Assembly: GCA_905221605.1 (NCBI GenBank)
Contig: CAJNDS010002546.1
Location: 33,501-97,500 of the forward strand
Source: Symbiodinium natans
Lineage: Eukaryota > Sar > Dinophyceae > Suessiales > Symbiodiniaceae
Length of the DNA: 64,000 nucleotides
Direction: 5' to 3'
Each line of letters starts with the position of its first letter. Within the stretch, counting starts at the first letter, position 1. The notes under the pieces were generated by a model. That model was given only the letters and a program-made list of their open reading frames with translations. It ran no database searches and had not been told where the DNA came from. Below are positions 21,535 to 32,693 of the stretch, piece after piece. The position numbers and the translations under genes were made by a program.

Positions 21535-22600
21535 GTTCGGGGTTTAGGGTTTAGGGTTTAGGGTTTAGGGTTTAGGGTTTAGGGTTTAGGGTTTAGGGTT
21601 TAGGGTTTTAGGTTTTAGGGTTTAGGGTTGTTAGGGTTTTAGGTTTTTAGGGTCAGGGGTTTAGGGGGTTTAGGGTTTTAGGGTTCAGGGGTTAAGGGTT
21701 TAAGGGTTTAGGGCTTAGGGTCAGGGTTTTTTGGGGTTAGGGTTTAGGTTTTCAGAGTTTAGGGTTCAGGGTTCAGGGGTTCAGGGGTTTAGAGTTTAGG
21801 GGCTTGGGGTTTGCTTCAGGGTTTAGAGATTTGGGGTTCAGGGGCTAGGTTTGGCTTCAAGCCTTACAGGGCCTTCGCGTTCTAGGAGCGTAAGCCCTGG
21901 AGGGGCCCGGGGCTGTGGTTTAGGGTTTAGGGTTTAGGGTTTAGGGTTTAGGGTTTAGGGTTAAGAGCTGTGGATCTGTGGCTCAGAAGTTCTGCTGCGC
22001 TTCAGAGTGTTTGGTTTTGATGAGCAGTTCTTGTCGCCCTAAAACCTTAAACCCCTGAACCCTAAACTCTAAACCCTAAACACTAAACCCTGAACACCCA
22101 CCGATAAACAGCCCCAAAACACCCAACCACCCGAAACAAGCGAAACATGCCCTAGACACCCAAACCTTAAGAGACCTGAACACCAAAAACTTAACATCCC
22201 TAAACCCTAAACCCTAAACCATAAATCCTACATTAAACCATGAAGCCTCAACCCTAAACCTTAAACCCTAAACCCTAAACCCTAAACCCTAAGGCCTAAA
22301 CCCTAAGCCCTAAACCCTCCCCGTAAGCCCAGAACTCCGAAACTCGAAAGCCCGAGTTCCGCCCCAAAGCCCTCAGACAGAGACAGGAAGCCCAGGTGTC
22401 CGAAACTGCAGTTTAGAGTTTAGGGTTTAGGGTTTAGGGTTTAGGCTTCAGGGTTTAGGGTTCAGGGTTCAGGGTTCAAGGTTTAGGGCGTGGGGTTTAG
22501 GGTGTCGGGGGCCAGCGTTAGGAGTTTGGAGTGTAGGGTTTCAGCTTTACAACCCTAAACCTTCAACCCTAAACCCTAAACCCTAAATCCTAAACCCTAA
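21535..22600 (+). repeat. Intron 22: long TTTAGGG start, mixed C-strand end
   Basis: G-strand array from the donor to about 21640, then degenerate TTTAGGG-like units to about 21850; arrays at 21920-21960 and 22410-22480; C-strand tracts at 22060-22320 and 22548-22605. No exon is seen between. Confidence 0.85.
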
Positions 22601-22623
22601 ACCCTAAACAACCCTGGTCCCAG

Positions 22624-22672
22624 GCTACAGCACCTCCGATCCCGACCTTGTCGAGAAGACCCGGTCTCAGCG
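22624..22672 (+). CDS. HEAT-gene exon 23
   Basis: Two leading bases complete the glycine codon of exon 22, then YSTSDPDLVEKTRSQ, two trailing bases, donor GTGTGT. Acceptor CTGGTCCCAG. Confidence 0.5.
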
Positions 22673-22692
22673 GTGTGTTTCAGCAGTTCAGC

Positions 22693-23290
22693 GGTTCAGG
22701 GGCCTTTGGGGGGTTTTAGGGGCTTTACGGGTTTTAGGGGCTTTAGGGGTTTTAGGGGTTTTAGGGGTTTTAAGGGTTTAGGGGCCTTTGGGGTTTTAGG
22801 GGTTTTAGGGGTTTTAGGGGTTTTAGGGGCCTTTGGGGTTTAGGGGCCTTAGGGGTTTTAGGGGCTTTAGGGGCTTCAGGGGCTTTAGGGGCTTTAGGGG
22901 CTTTAGGGGTTTTAGGGGTTGTAGGGGTTTTAGGGGTTTTAGGGGTTTTAGGGGTTTTCGGGGTTTTTAGGGGCTTTAGGGGCTTTAGGGGAGTTCGGGG
23001 TTTTTTGGGGGTTTGGGGGCGTTAAGGGTTTAAGGGGTTTCGGGGTTTTAGAGGTTTAGGGGCGTCAGGGGCTTTGGGTGATTTATGGGTTTTCGGGGGG
23101 TTTTTGGGAGTTTAGGGGTGCAAGGTGTCACGGGATTTTTGGGGTTTCAGGGGTTTTAGTTTGCGGGGTTTGAAGGGTTTGAGGGACTTTGGGGGCCTTT
23201 AGGGGCTTTAGGGGTTTAGGGTTTAGGGTTTAGGGTTTAGGGTTTAGGGTTTGGGGTTTAGGGTTTAGGGTTTAGGGTTTTAGGTGTTTT
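22693..23290 (+). repeat. (GGGGTTTTA)n / GGGGCTTTA variant telomeric array
   Basis: About 530 bp of 9-bp G-strand variant units (GGGGTTTTA, GGGGCTTTA, GGGGCCTTT), then ordinary TTTAGGG at 23210-23280. Confidence 0.95.
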
Positions 23291-23500
23291 AGGGGCCAGT
23301 CTCGCCATGGAGGCAAGGAGCCGCCCCGGTGATATGTGGGCGCACCAGGACCAGATGGCGCACAAACTCTTGGCTCGCGGCTCCATGCGTGAAACCCTAA
23401 ACCCTAAACCCTAAACCCTAAACCCTAAACCCTGAACCCTAAACCCTAAACCCTAAACCCTAAACCCTGAACCCTAAACCCTAAACCGCCTGCTGGGCAG

Positions 23501-23548
23501 ATGTGGATTCCGACGAGGAGCTCCTCAGGAGGCACTGAGGAGTTTCGG
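23501..23548 (+). CDS. HEAT-gene exon 24 (frame ambiguous)
   Basis: Acceptor CTGCTGGGCAG behind a C-strand array. The phase-consistent frame gives CGFRRGAPQEALRSF to a GT at 23549. Another frame gives VDSDEELLRR, more HEAT-like, which would need a GC donor near 23532 and an upstream phase change. Confidence 0.4.
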
Positions 23549-23727
23549 GTGGCATATGGGGGCTTACGAAAACAGGGGACCCCTAAAATAGAACCCCCAA
23601 ATAGTAGGATCCTCTTATGATAAGGATCCCAATAAGGTGCCCCTAAACCCGAAACCCTACACCCTACACCCTAAACCCTAAACCCTAAACCCCAAACCCC
23701 ACATAGATTTCGGAAGGCCCCATATAG
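23549..23727 (+). repeat. Family C repeat copy and CCCTAAA tract
   Basis: GGCTTACGAAAACAGGGGACC through AATAGTAGGATCC and CCCAATAAGGTGCCCC (about 23567-23645) matches copies near 3206 and 54483. A C-strand tract follows to 23700. Confidence 0.75.
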
Positions 23728-23821
23728 ATGCCCGCGCGTTCGACGCTGCTTTCCCCGTCTCAGCATCGGCTGGCATCCATGCATGCCGTGATGCCTCGGA
23801 CCATGCGGCGCTGTCTCCCGG
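23728..23821 (+). CDS. HEAT-gene exon 25 (frame ambiguous)
   Basis: Acceptor CCATATAG, donor GTTTTGGG. The alanine-rich frame ARAFDAAFPVSASAGIHACR then DASDHAALSP is helix-like; a second frame is open too. The two trailing bases fit exon 26. Confidence 0.45.
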
Positions 23822-24509
23822 GTTTTGGGTTTCGGATTTAGGCTCCGGGGTTGAAGGGGTTTAGGGTTTGGGGTGTAGGGTTTAGGGGTTCAGGGTTTAG
23901 GGTTTAGGGGTTGGGGGTTTAGGGGTTTGGGGGTTTGGGGGTTTAGGATTTAGGGCTTTAGGACTTGGCGTTTGGGGTTTCGGGCTTCGAGGTGTGGTAG
24001 AAGGGATCCTGAATCATAATCTTACTACCCGAACTTGTCCTACGCAGCTGCTAGTGTCCCTTACGAGGTTCCCTTTTGCAATACCCTGAACCCAAACCCT
24101 ATGCCATGCACCCTAAACCGAACACCCCAAACCCTAAGCACCCCAAACCCCAAACCCTAAATCTCAAATCCGAAGCTCTAAGCTCCAACCCCCAAACCCT
24201 GAGCTCTATGAAGCCTTTACCCCGAAGTGCAAGTTGTGTTACTGTTTAGGCTTCTTAACAACCCAACTTCAGTTGTTTCACTTTATTCACTTGTAAGAAG
24301 CCCAGAAGTTTACTAAGCCCTAAACCCTGAGTTTAGGGTTTCGGGTTTAGAGTTCAGGGCTTTGGGTTGAGGACTTGGCCTTCTTCTGGCTGCCTCTTAG
24401 GACTTAAACCTTTTGGGTTTTTGTAGAAACTACAATAAGGAGCCTAAAAGTTGAGCTGTTAGGAGGGGCCCAGAAGCCAGCCAAGAGGAACCCAGAACCC
24501 AGCAAGCAG
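23822..24509 (+). other. Intron 25: G-rich repeats and unrecognised DNA
   Basis: G-strand variant units run to about 23990. Degenerate CCCTAAA-like pieces lie near 24085-24200, and the rest is unique. The acceptor at its 3' end is not preceded by an array. Confidence 0.6.
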
Positions 24510-24576
24510 GATCGCCAGCCTTCTGGACGACGACACCTACGCGGTGCGGTCGAAAGCGTGCTACTGGCTGGGAAAG
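24510..24576 (+). CDS. HEAT-gene exon 26
   Basis: One leading base, then IASLLDDDTYAVRSKACYWL and GK, donor GTGAACG. One of the best HEAT units: helix A (IASLLDD), turn (DTYAVR), helix B (SKACYWLGK). Acceptor CAGCAAGCAG. Ends in phase 0, matching exon 27. Confidence 0.75.
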
Positions 24577-25226
24577 GTGAACGCCTTCAATCAGACGGAC
24601 AGATGGAGGGGGGTGGGGGGCTTAGGGCTTTGGGTTGAGAGCCTTCAAATCTTCAGCCCTAAACCTAAAACCTAAAACCTAAACCCTAAACCCTAAACCC
24701 TAATCCCTAACCCCTAAACTCTAAACCCTAAACCCTAAACCCTAAACCCTAAACCCTAAAAAAGTAAACAGTAAACCCTGAACCCTGAACCCTGAACCCT
24801 AAACCCTATGCCCCTAAGCCCCTAAGCCCCCTAGGCTTCAACCCCCAGAGTGCTAAACCCTAAACCCTAGGGGAGGTGTTTGGGGTTTCTGGTTGGACCT
24901 CAACCTAAACCCCGAAGCCCTAAACCCTTCAAAGCTTAGGATGATGAAGCTCGGACCTTAGGACAAACGGTACCTATGAGAGAACATGTTGCCCCGAACC
25001 CCAAACTCTAAACCCTGGCCTGAGCTTGGACATCTAGTAATGCCGGCAACTATTTAGGGGTTCGCAAAACGGTAGATTCCTCATTTTTGGGGTGCCCTGA
25101 ACCCTACACCCTAAACCCTAAACCCTAAACCCTAAACCCTAAACCCTAAACCCTAAACCCTAAACCCTAAACCCTAAACCCTAAACCCTAAACCCTAAAC
25201 CATTTGGCAATTAGGGTGTCTTGCAG
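24577..25226 (+). repeat. Intron 26: CCCTAAA tracts
   Basis: C-strand tracts at 24655-24760 and 25100-25200 (regular), with unique DNA between holding no gene. The acceptor GTGTCTTGCAG follows 25 bp after the last unit. Confidence 0.85.
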
Positions 25227-25280
25227 GATCGGCTCTCGGAGATGCTCACAGACAAGTCGCAGGCTTGTCGGGGGCTTCAC
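25227..25280 (+). CDS. HEAT-gene exon 27
   Basis: 18 codons, phase 0/0: DRLSEMLTDKSQACRGLH. Strong acceptor, donor GTACTG. Reads as HEAT helix A with the D-K-S-Q turn. Confidence 0.6.
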
Positions 25281-25299
25281 GTACTGTTGGTTAGCAGGG

Positions 25300-25460
25300 T
25301 CTGGGGGAATGATGTACCCTATATAATCCCTTAAAGGGTCTGGGGGAATAATGTACCCTATATAATCCCTTAAAGGGACTGGGGGAATGATGTACCCTAT
25401 ATAATCCCTTAAAGGGACTGGGGGAATGATGTACCCTATATAATCCCTTAAAGGATATAT
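25300..25460 (+). repeat. 39-bp tandem repeat, four copies
   Basis: Unit GGGTCTGGGGGAATGATGTA plus CCCTATATAATCCCTTAAA, four copies with one or two differences. It contains its own inverted ends (AGGGT...ACCCT). The minus-strand frame across it is an artefact. Confidence 0.95.
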
Positions 25461-25529
25461 ATAGGGCCCTCATTTCCCGGCGAACCAACAGTAAGTTCAA
25501 GCTGAACCTAGAGAGCCGAACACCTACTG

Positions 25530-25810
25530 GCTTAGGGTTTATAGGGTTTAGGGCTTATAGGGTTTGCAGGGTTTACAGGGTTGTTAGGGTTTTAGGGTGT
25601 TCAGGGTTTGTGGGGTTTATAGGTTTATAGGGTTTATAGGGCTTTTATAGGGTTTATAGGGTTAATCGGGTTAATAGGGTGTACAGGGTTTACAAGGTTC
25701 TACAGGGTTTGCAGGGTTTAACGGGTTTATAGGGTTTTTTGGGTTCATAGGGTTTTAGGGTATTTAGGGTTTATAGGGGTTATGGGGTTTATATTTTAAG
25801 GTTTAGGGTT
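25530..25810 (+). repeat. TTATAGGG variant array
   Basis: Degenerate G-strand units with TTATAGGG, TTACAGGG and TTGCAGGG forms over about 280 bp. Confidence 0.9.
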
Positions 25811-26293
25811 TAGGCTTCTTTGTGGTAGAGAATGAGGAATCAGGCACCTCATATCCTCCTAAATGTTCCCTTCAAGGGATGATTTCGGGTTAGCTCATTC
25901 CTGCATCCCGTGCTAAGGACGGGAGGTTTCTGACTTGGAAACGAACCCCTTTCGCCCATCCCGGCAGCCTCCCATGCCCTAAAGCCTAACCTTAAACCCC
26001 AAGCCTCTAAGCCCTTGAGCCCTAAAGCCCTACAAACTCCTAGAGGCCTAAAGCCCTAACACCCTAAACCCTTAACCCTTAACCGTTAAACCCGAAAACC
26101 CCAAAGTCTAAGTCTCACAAAGGAAGCCCCTGAAGACAACCCCCAAGCCCCCCAAACCTAGCACAGCCCGAGACAACACCACGCGTCTAGTAGGGTTTAG
26201 GGTTTAGAGGTCGCAATTCAGGGTCTCTGAACCCCAATGTCCTGAAGGCATCCAAGCTGGAAGCCCGAAGCCCAAAGCCCGAAGCCCTAAACC

Positions 26294-26512
26294 CTAAACC
26301 CTACAACCCCTACAACCCCTACAACCCCTACAACCCCTACAACCCCTACAACCCCTACAACCCTTAAACCCCTAAACCCCTAAACCCCTAAACCCCTAAA
26401 CCCCTAAACCCCTAAACCCCTAAACCCCTGAACCCCTAAACCCCTAAACCCCTAAACCCCTAAACCCCTAAACCCCTAAACCCCTAAACCCCTAAACCCC
26501 TAAACCCCTAAG
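26294..26512 (+). repeat. (CCCCTACAA)n then (CCCCTAAA)n array
   Basis: Eight or so CCCCTACAA nonamers switch sharply to about 20 CCCCTAAA octamers. Confidence 0.97.
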
Positions 26513-26570
26513 TACGAAGGACCTTTATGTACTATTTGGCGTTCTCTTTGGGTGGCTTGAAAGGGCATGG

Positions 26571-28230
26571 CCATTTAATTTTTTAAGGATTTTAAGCGTT
26601 TTAAAGGCCCTTAAAAGCCTTAAAATCCTTAAAGAATTAAATGGGGAGGGCCGAGCCATTTAATTTTTTAAGGATTTTAAGGCTTTTAAGAGGCTTTTAG
26701 AAACCTTAAAATCCTTAAACAATTAATTGGGGTGAGGCAGACCATTTAGTTTTTTAAGGATTTTAAGGTTTTTAAGGTTTTTAAAAAATTCAAATGGGTC
26801 CGGGGGGCCCGGGACCCCTATTCATTTAATTTTTTAAGGATTTTAAGGTTTTTAAAAGGCTTTTAAAGGCCTGAAAATCTTTTAAAAAGTCAAATGGGGA
26901 GGGTCCCGGGGCCCCCGGACCCAATTGAATTTTTTCAAAACCTTAAAAACCTTAAAGTCCTTAAACAATCAAATGGGGAGGGCCGAGCAATTTAATTTTT
27001 TAAGGATTTTAAGGCTTTTAAGAGGCTTTTAAAATTCTTAAAATCTTTAAAAAACTAATTGGGGTGAGGCAGACCATTTAGTTTTTTTTAAGGATTTTAA
27101 GGTTTTTAAGGTTTTTAAAAAATTCAAATGGGTCCGGGGGGCCCGGGACCCCTATTCATTTAATTTTTTCAGGATTTTAAGGTTTTTAAAAGGCTTTTAA
27201 AGGCCTTAAAATCTTTAAAAAGTCAAATGGGGAGGGTCCCGGGGCCCCCGGACCCAATTGAATTTTTTAGAAACCTTAAAAACCTTAAAATCCTTAAACA
27301 ATCAAATGGGGAGGGCCGAGCCATTTAATTTGTTTTAGGATTTTAAGGTTTTTAAGGTTTTTTAAAAAATTCAAATGGGTCCGGGGGGCCCGGGACCCCT
27401 ATTCATTTAATGTTTTAAGGATTTTAAGGTTTTTAAAAGGCTTTTAAAGGCCTTAAAATCTTTAAAAAGTCAAATGGGGAGGGTCCCGGGGCCCCCGGAC
27501 TCAATTGAATTTTTAAAAAAACCTTAAACACCTTAAAATCCTCAAAAAATCAAATGGGGAGGGCCGAGCCATTTAGTTTTTTAAGGATTTTAAGGTTTTT
27601 CAAAGGCTTTTAAAACCCTTAAAATCCTTAAAAAACTAAATGGCTCGGCCCTCCCCATTTAATTTTCTTAAAGGATTTTAAGGCTTTTAAGGTTTTTAAA
27701 AAATTCAATTGGGTCCGGGGGCCGCGGGGCCCTCCCCATTTGAATTTTTAAAGATTTTAAGTTTTTAAAAGGCTTTTAAAGCCCTTAAAATCCTTAAAAA
27801 ACTAATACGGGTGAGGCAGACCATTTAATGTTTTAAGGATTTTAAGGTTTTTACGGTTTTAAAGAATTCAAATGGGTCGGGAGGGGGGGGGGGGGGCGGG
27901 ACCCCTCCCCATTTGATTTTTAAAGATTTGAAGGTGTTTAAAGGTCTTCTAAAAACCTTAAAATCCTTAAAAAAAATAATTGGGGGGAGGCAAACCATTT
28001 AATTTTTTAAGATTTTAAGGTTTTTAAAAATCAAATGGGTCCGGGGGGGGGGGCCCGGGAACCCTCCCAATTTAATTGTTTTAAGGGTTTTAAGGTTTTT
28101 TGAAGGCCTTTTAAAAGCCTTAAACTGCTAAAAAAACTAATTGGGGTGGGAGGGGGGGGGCAGACCATTTAATTCCTTTCATGATTTTAAGGTTTTTAAC
28201 AGTCTTTTAAACACCTCTTAAAATCATTCA
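26571..28230 (+). repeat. Foldback AT/GC mosaic satellite
   Basis: Repeated palindromic modules: AT parts such as CCATTTAATTTTTTAAGGAT ... CCTTAAA.AATTAAATGG, and GC cores around GGTCCGGGGGGCCCGGGACC. Individual modules (for example 26571-26645) fold on themselves, and modules recur about every 100-250 bp with indels. No coding capacity. Confidence 0.9.
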
Positions 28231-28237
28231 CGATATA

Positions 28238-28262
28238 TACATATATATATATATATATATAC
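28238..28262 (+). repeat. TA microsatellite
   Basis: Alternating AT run at the end of the foldback satellite. Confidence 0.95.
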
Positions 28263-28309
28263 ATTTTTGTTTTTAACGGGCGGGACCTGTCTCCTATATT
28301 TTGTTTACG

Positions 28310-28660
28310 CCCCCTTCCCCCCCCTCATCTCTTCTCATCCCCATCATCCCCCCCTCATCCCCCATCATCCCCCATCATCCCCCCTCATTCCCCATCATCC
28401 CCCATCATCCCCCCTCATTCCCCATCATCCCCCATCACCCCCCATCATCCCCCTCATCCCCCATCATCCCCCATCATCCCCATCATCCCATCATCTCCCA
28501 TCATCCCCCATCATCCCCCATCATCCCCCATCATCCCCCATCATCCCCATCATCCCCCATCATCCCCAGTCATCCCCCGTCATCCCCCATCATCCCCCAT
28601 CATCCCCCCCCATCATCCCCCATCATCCCCCATCATCCCCCATCATCCCCCATCATCCCG
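28310..28660 (+). repeat. CCCCCATCAT minisatellite
   Basis: About 35 units of CCCCCATCAT with CTCAT and deletion variants. The long overlapping proline/histidine frames here are repeat artefacts. Confidence 0.95.
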
Positions 28661-29603
28661 CGGTGGCACTGCGACAACGAGTTCTACATTCTTCTCGGGC
28701 CGGCTTTGTTTGTTTCAATCAAACCCTCAAGCCTCAAAGCCGCCAGCTGCCCCAATGCAGCCGCAGGGCGCATGCAACGGGGCGCTGCAGCCCATGATGG
28801 CGGCGCCGCAGCCCATGCAAGCAAGAAGTGAAGGGTACGGCCGGCTGCCCCGACGTATTAGCCGTTTTCCCGGATTCAACAGCCCTCCGAGAGGAGCTTG
28901 TTGAAAGATCGGCGGCGCAGTGCTACGGCAATGGATGCAAGAAACCTCCACAGTAGGCGTTACTGTTATTCCTGTTTTTAAATGAAATCCAAGGTCTAGT
29001 GAGGCTGTGAAAGGGAAGTAGTCGACATGTTGCACATTCGTCTGTTTGAGTACACGAATTTGACGGCACAGCCCGATGCCGATCTCCGTGTGCACGTCTT
29101 GTGATGAGAGGCCAAGCTTCCATCGCTACTACCCAACATACCCATCGCCACCTCAGCCTATACGCAAAATTCACATTAAGCTTAAAAAGATACGCCCCTA
29201 CGTTGCAACACTTGAGTTGAGATCGATGATCGCATAGCACTACCAGTCCCACGACCCGGCGATGCCAAGCATGACGCTTCCATTCTTTGCTGCAATGTGC
29301 TAGACTCCGGCACTGCCACTGCCGAACATTGTGCAAAAAAAGCGCCCGTCTATGGCACTGCACGGCTCAGATTCTGCTTGAAGTACACAGGAGAGCAAAG
29401 CAATGACGCAATGCTTAGACAGTCCATCATGGGCTCTGCTACCCTATTGGCCTGGGCACAAAACAGCTTTATACATGGCTCGAGGGATTGTTTCCATAGC
29501 TTTCACCTAGAAGCCCAAATGCCGTGCAGCAGAAAGAAGCTCAACAAGAAGCTCCTTCAGCACCTAAACCCTACTAAGCTTCAACAGCTAACCTTTCCTA
29601 AAG
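28661..29603 (+). other. Unique region without supported gene
   Basis: Short frames on both strands overlap. One stretch at 28740-28830 reads as a Met/Gln/Pro/Ala-rich segment (MQPQGACNGALQPMMAAPQP) and could be an exon or chance. Nothing else is recognisable. Confidence 0.4.
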
Positions 29604-29697
29604 CCGTTCGAGAGGAGCATCCCACCAGAGACTGCGACCGGTGGCCGCGACTTCTTGTCGATCTTCACTTTGTCCTCCCTGGTGGGGCTCCTCAAAG
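29604..29697 (+). CDS. HEAT-gene exon 28 candidate
   Basis: Acceptor TTTCCTAAAG, donor GTTTAGGG opening a G-strand array. The phase-0 frame, consistent with exon 27, reads PFERSIPPETATGGRDFLSI then FTLSSLVGLLK. Other frames are open too. The junction with the array is the strongest evidence. Confidence 0.45.
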
Positions 29698-29750
29698 GTT
29701 TAGGGTTTAGGGTTTAGGGTTTAGGGTTTAGGGTTTAGGGTTTAGGGTTT
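29698..29750 (+). repeat. TTTAGGG array, last before the mobile-element block
   Basis: Seven regular G-strand units. The next dense telomeric tract is not met until about 52.3 kb. Confidence 0.95.
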
Positions 29751-30468
29751 GGTGTGCAGTGGTCCTCACGAGAACCCCCCCCCCTTCAAGGAATGGACCC
29801 TTCACTTTGAGAAATCCAGCTTAAGTGTTTTTTTGGAAATTCTAGGGATGAACCGTTCATGATTCGCTGATGGCTTGTGCTGTTTAGGGCTTACGGGCTT
29901 ACGGTTGGTTCAGGGTCGAACCAGGATCCATCGCTATGGATCATCGGTGTTAGGCTGAAGACTACTCCCCCCCCCCTCCATCTGCCACTGACCCAAACAA
30001 GTCTCGGGCTACGTCGCAAGGGCGGTCAAGCCCGACCTGCCTGTTAACGGTCATGTGCAGTCTTGCTTTGCGCGCTTAACAAAAAAATACTCCTTCGCAG
30101 GCAGCTGTTCATTCCCGGCGCCGAGATGACCCTGTGCATTGTAAAAGCGTGTTGCGTCACAACACCTTCGGACATGGCGGCTTGGCTGGTGCAGGGCTTC
30201 AACCCCGCAACCTAATCCGCCAACCCATTAGTTTTGTGAGCCTGCGAGCGCGATCCCTAAGCCCTGTCACCTGGTAGTTGCCTCAAGGTCAACAAGACAA
30301 GACCAATTAACTGCCACGTTCCTGATTGATGTGGCTGGCACTACCGCTTGCAACTCAACCTCTACAAATACATCCTGCAAAGGTATTATGGCTTTCGGGT
30401 TTCCATGATGTATGTGGTGTGCCTGCGTCCGGACAACGGTGACGCACCTTTCATTGACCCTTCCCGAT

Positions 30469-31547
30469 ATGTCTCTGGACATTGCTTCACTTTTGCAGTC
30501 TCGCCGAGAGACTGCCACAGCCGGCTGGCAGGATGTGTCTGGCGGAGCATCTCAGGCAAGCAGCGGCGCATCTTTCGCTGCTCGCGTCGACCAAGAGCTT
30601 GAAGATCTCATGGAAGAGGACGCTGAAGGTCACCCATTGCCTGCCCTTGAGGATGCAGCAGTGGTGGAGGAAGCTCGACTTGGTCAACCGAGTCTGCAAG
30701 ATGAAGAAGACAATCAAGAAACCGATCAGCAATTGGCGATTCCTGTCCTTTCTGAACCTGCTTTGGAAAACGCCAAGAAAAGACGACTAATGCCGGGCGC
30801 GTCCACGACCGCGCATGCTTTCGATTCTTTATTCGAAATGACGATCAAGGCCTTTCACAAGTCCTTGGAAGAAGTGCCTCCTGTGATGGCTGGTGATCTG
30901 ACAAGTGGCTCCGTGCAGCAGCAAGCCAGAAAACACCTGCAGTACGTTCACAGGCAACGGCCCGAGTGGTCCGAAGAGATGATCTGCCTGGGTGCAGCGG
31001 CAATCAATGTACATCGCGTTCGTTTGAGCGATATCTTTGTACGGGACTACGTGGGCCTCATCTGGATCATTGAAGGTGAGCGGTACATTCGCGCTCATCG
31101 CGGTGTGTGTTACCTTTACCACACCGACGGCGCCTTCGAGGCCTACACTGGCGTGCCGCCGGAGTCCACCTTCTGAGACTTCGTAAATTCCTCTTGAAGC
31201 TTGAAGGCGCGTTTCGAAACTTCTTGCCTCACTCGGAACGGTCAGACTCTGCAGTGCTCCGCGAGATCGACAGAATCCTTGGGAACTGCAATGGCGAAGT
31301 AGAGTTCATGGCGTTGTGTGAAGATACTGCTCTTTGTGCTGATTACGGCAAAGTCGGCGATGGCGGTCACCGACGAGGACAACAGGCAGCTGATGGAGAA
31401 GTGCCCACAGGTCGAGGATGGCCGGAGCAAGTGGCGCACATGATTCGCAAGATTGTTTCCCCGCTGCAGAAAGACCTTCTGGAAGAGCGATGTCAGGCTG
31501 AACTTCAGCGTTTTTTTTTTCAACTGAGGTATCCTTTGCTTTGTTAA
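30469..31547 (+). pseudogene. N-terminal region before the SF3 helicase (frameshifted)
   Basis: Starts MSLDIASLLQSRRE, with an acidic, low-complexity stretch (EDLMEEDAEG, QDEEDNQETD), then a folded part (RPEWSEEMICLGAAAINVHR ... GLIWIIEGERY, YLYHTDGAFEAYTGVPPE). TGA at 31174 closes this frame, but the next frame continues naturally (LRKFLLKLEGAFRNFLPH, FMALCEDTAL). A second disturbance lies near 31345. D5_N-like regions upstream of SF3 helicases have this general look; that is inference. The copy is inactive as it stands. Confidence 0.45.
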
Positions 31548-31586
31548 AGCACACAACGAAATATTTATGTGTTTCTAAACGCAAGA
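31530..31586 (+). other. Possible 57-bp intron in the helicase gene
   Basis: Begins GTATCCTTTG and ends AAACGCAAG. The flanking text resumes IHAPLSQRPQPEED and CYNTWQHGATALLPVVQAAL before another frameshift near 31690. It could instead be another disabling insertion. Confidence 0.35.
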
Positions 31587-31639
31587 ATCCATGCTCCTTT
31601 GAGCCAACGACCTCAGCCTGAGGAAGACTGTTACAATAC

Positions 31640-32620
31640 GTGGCAGCATGGTGCGACTGCCCTTCTTCCCGTCGTCCAGGCTGCGCTTATCAGGCTGTGT
31701 CAGTCTTGTATGATGAAGACGGCGCAAGCCACGTGACAATCGTTGCGCCCAGTCCTGACAACAATATCTACGTGCGCCTATCCTTTCCACTGCGGTCCAG
31801 TTATGCTGATCCTGTTCTTCAAGCCGCCAGAGAGCGTCTGCGTAAATTCATTAAAGAAACCTTCTGGTGCAACGAGGATTATTACAAAGCCACGCTTGCC
31901 GCCATCGCCCTCGCCAAGAGAGGTGAGAATGTAGATCGGTGTTTTATTGGGGAGTCACCGGGCGGCACGGGCCAGTCGCTTTTCAGCACTCATCTTGCAG
32001 CGGTCTATAGCCACAATCATGCGTTTATAGACCCCAACCTCTTCCACAATGAAGAGGAAATGCGGAAACAGTTGGAGCAATTTGCGCATTGCTGGATCAT
32101 TACCGCTCAAGAAGCTCCAGAAACACATCGTCACTTTCAGCAGGATCTTTTCAAGAAACTGATGTCTGCCGACGATCTTGCGGGTAGACGTCCATATGGC
32201 TTCGTCACGAAGATGTTGCGAGTCGTCGGTTTCAAGCGGTTCGAAACGAACAAGGTGATGACGTTCCGCAACGTGATGGAGGCCAACTTCAACTCGATCT
32301 ACGGAAGATGCCTTGTTTGGAACCCCAAACCGATATTCGTGGAGAACACGGATTTCGGGACAGACTACAAGGACCCGCAAGCTGACGACATCTTCCAAAA
32401 GGGCCCCACGTTAAGATCCTTCCTGGAATGCGGACCTGCCATCGCTGCAAATCTGGAGCAGCAGCATGGCTTTGAAGTCGAGGTAGGTCGTCAAGGGTGC
32501 GTTGACATTATCGAAGCCTATGCACTCAGTGGCCTGACTGAGCGAAAGGTGCGAGCAGCTTGTGGGTTACAGCCTCCGCCCGAGGACATTGGTGACACAA
32601 AGAACATAATCTCATCATGA
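31640..32620 (+). pseudogene. SF3/D5-type helicase domain with altered Walker A
   Basis: Open for 326 codons. Residues 104-113 are GESPGGTGQS, a Walker A loop with Gln where SF3 helicases have Lys. CWIITAQEAP (151-160) fits Walker B, FKKLMSADDLAGRRPYG (171-187) and KRFETNKVMTF (199-209) fit the sensor/arginine-finger area. Upstream, RLRKFIKETFWCNEDYY is typical of the segment before D5 helicases. SF3 proteins unwind DNA at origins of viruses and mobile elements. The true N-terminus lies further upstream in other frames. The Gln may be ancestral for this family or a loss of function. Confidence 0.6.
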
Positions 32621-32693
32621 ATCGCAAGCTACTATAACCGCTCAGCTTGCCGACACTGACGATCTTGTGTGTCCTTAATAAACAGGTAGTCTC

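Noticed and set aside
28267-28831. Proline/histidine/serine-rich frames of 176 aa
   Set aside because: Produced by the CCCCCATCAT minisatellite in two frames at once.
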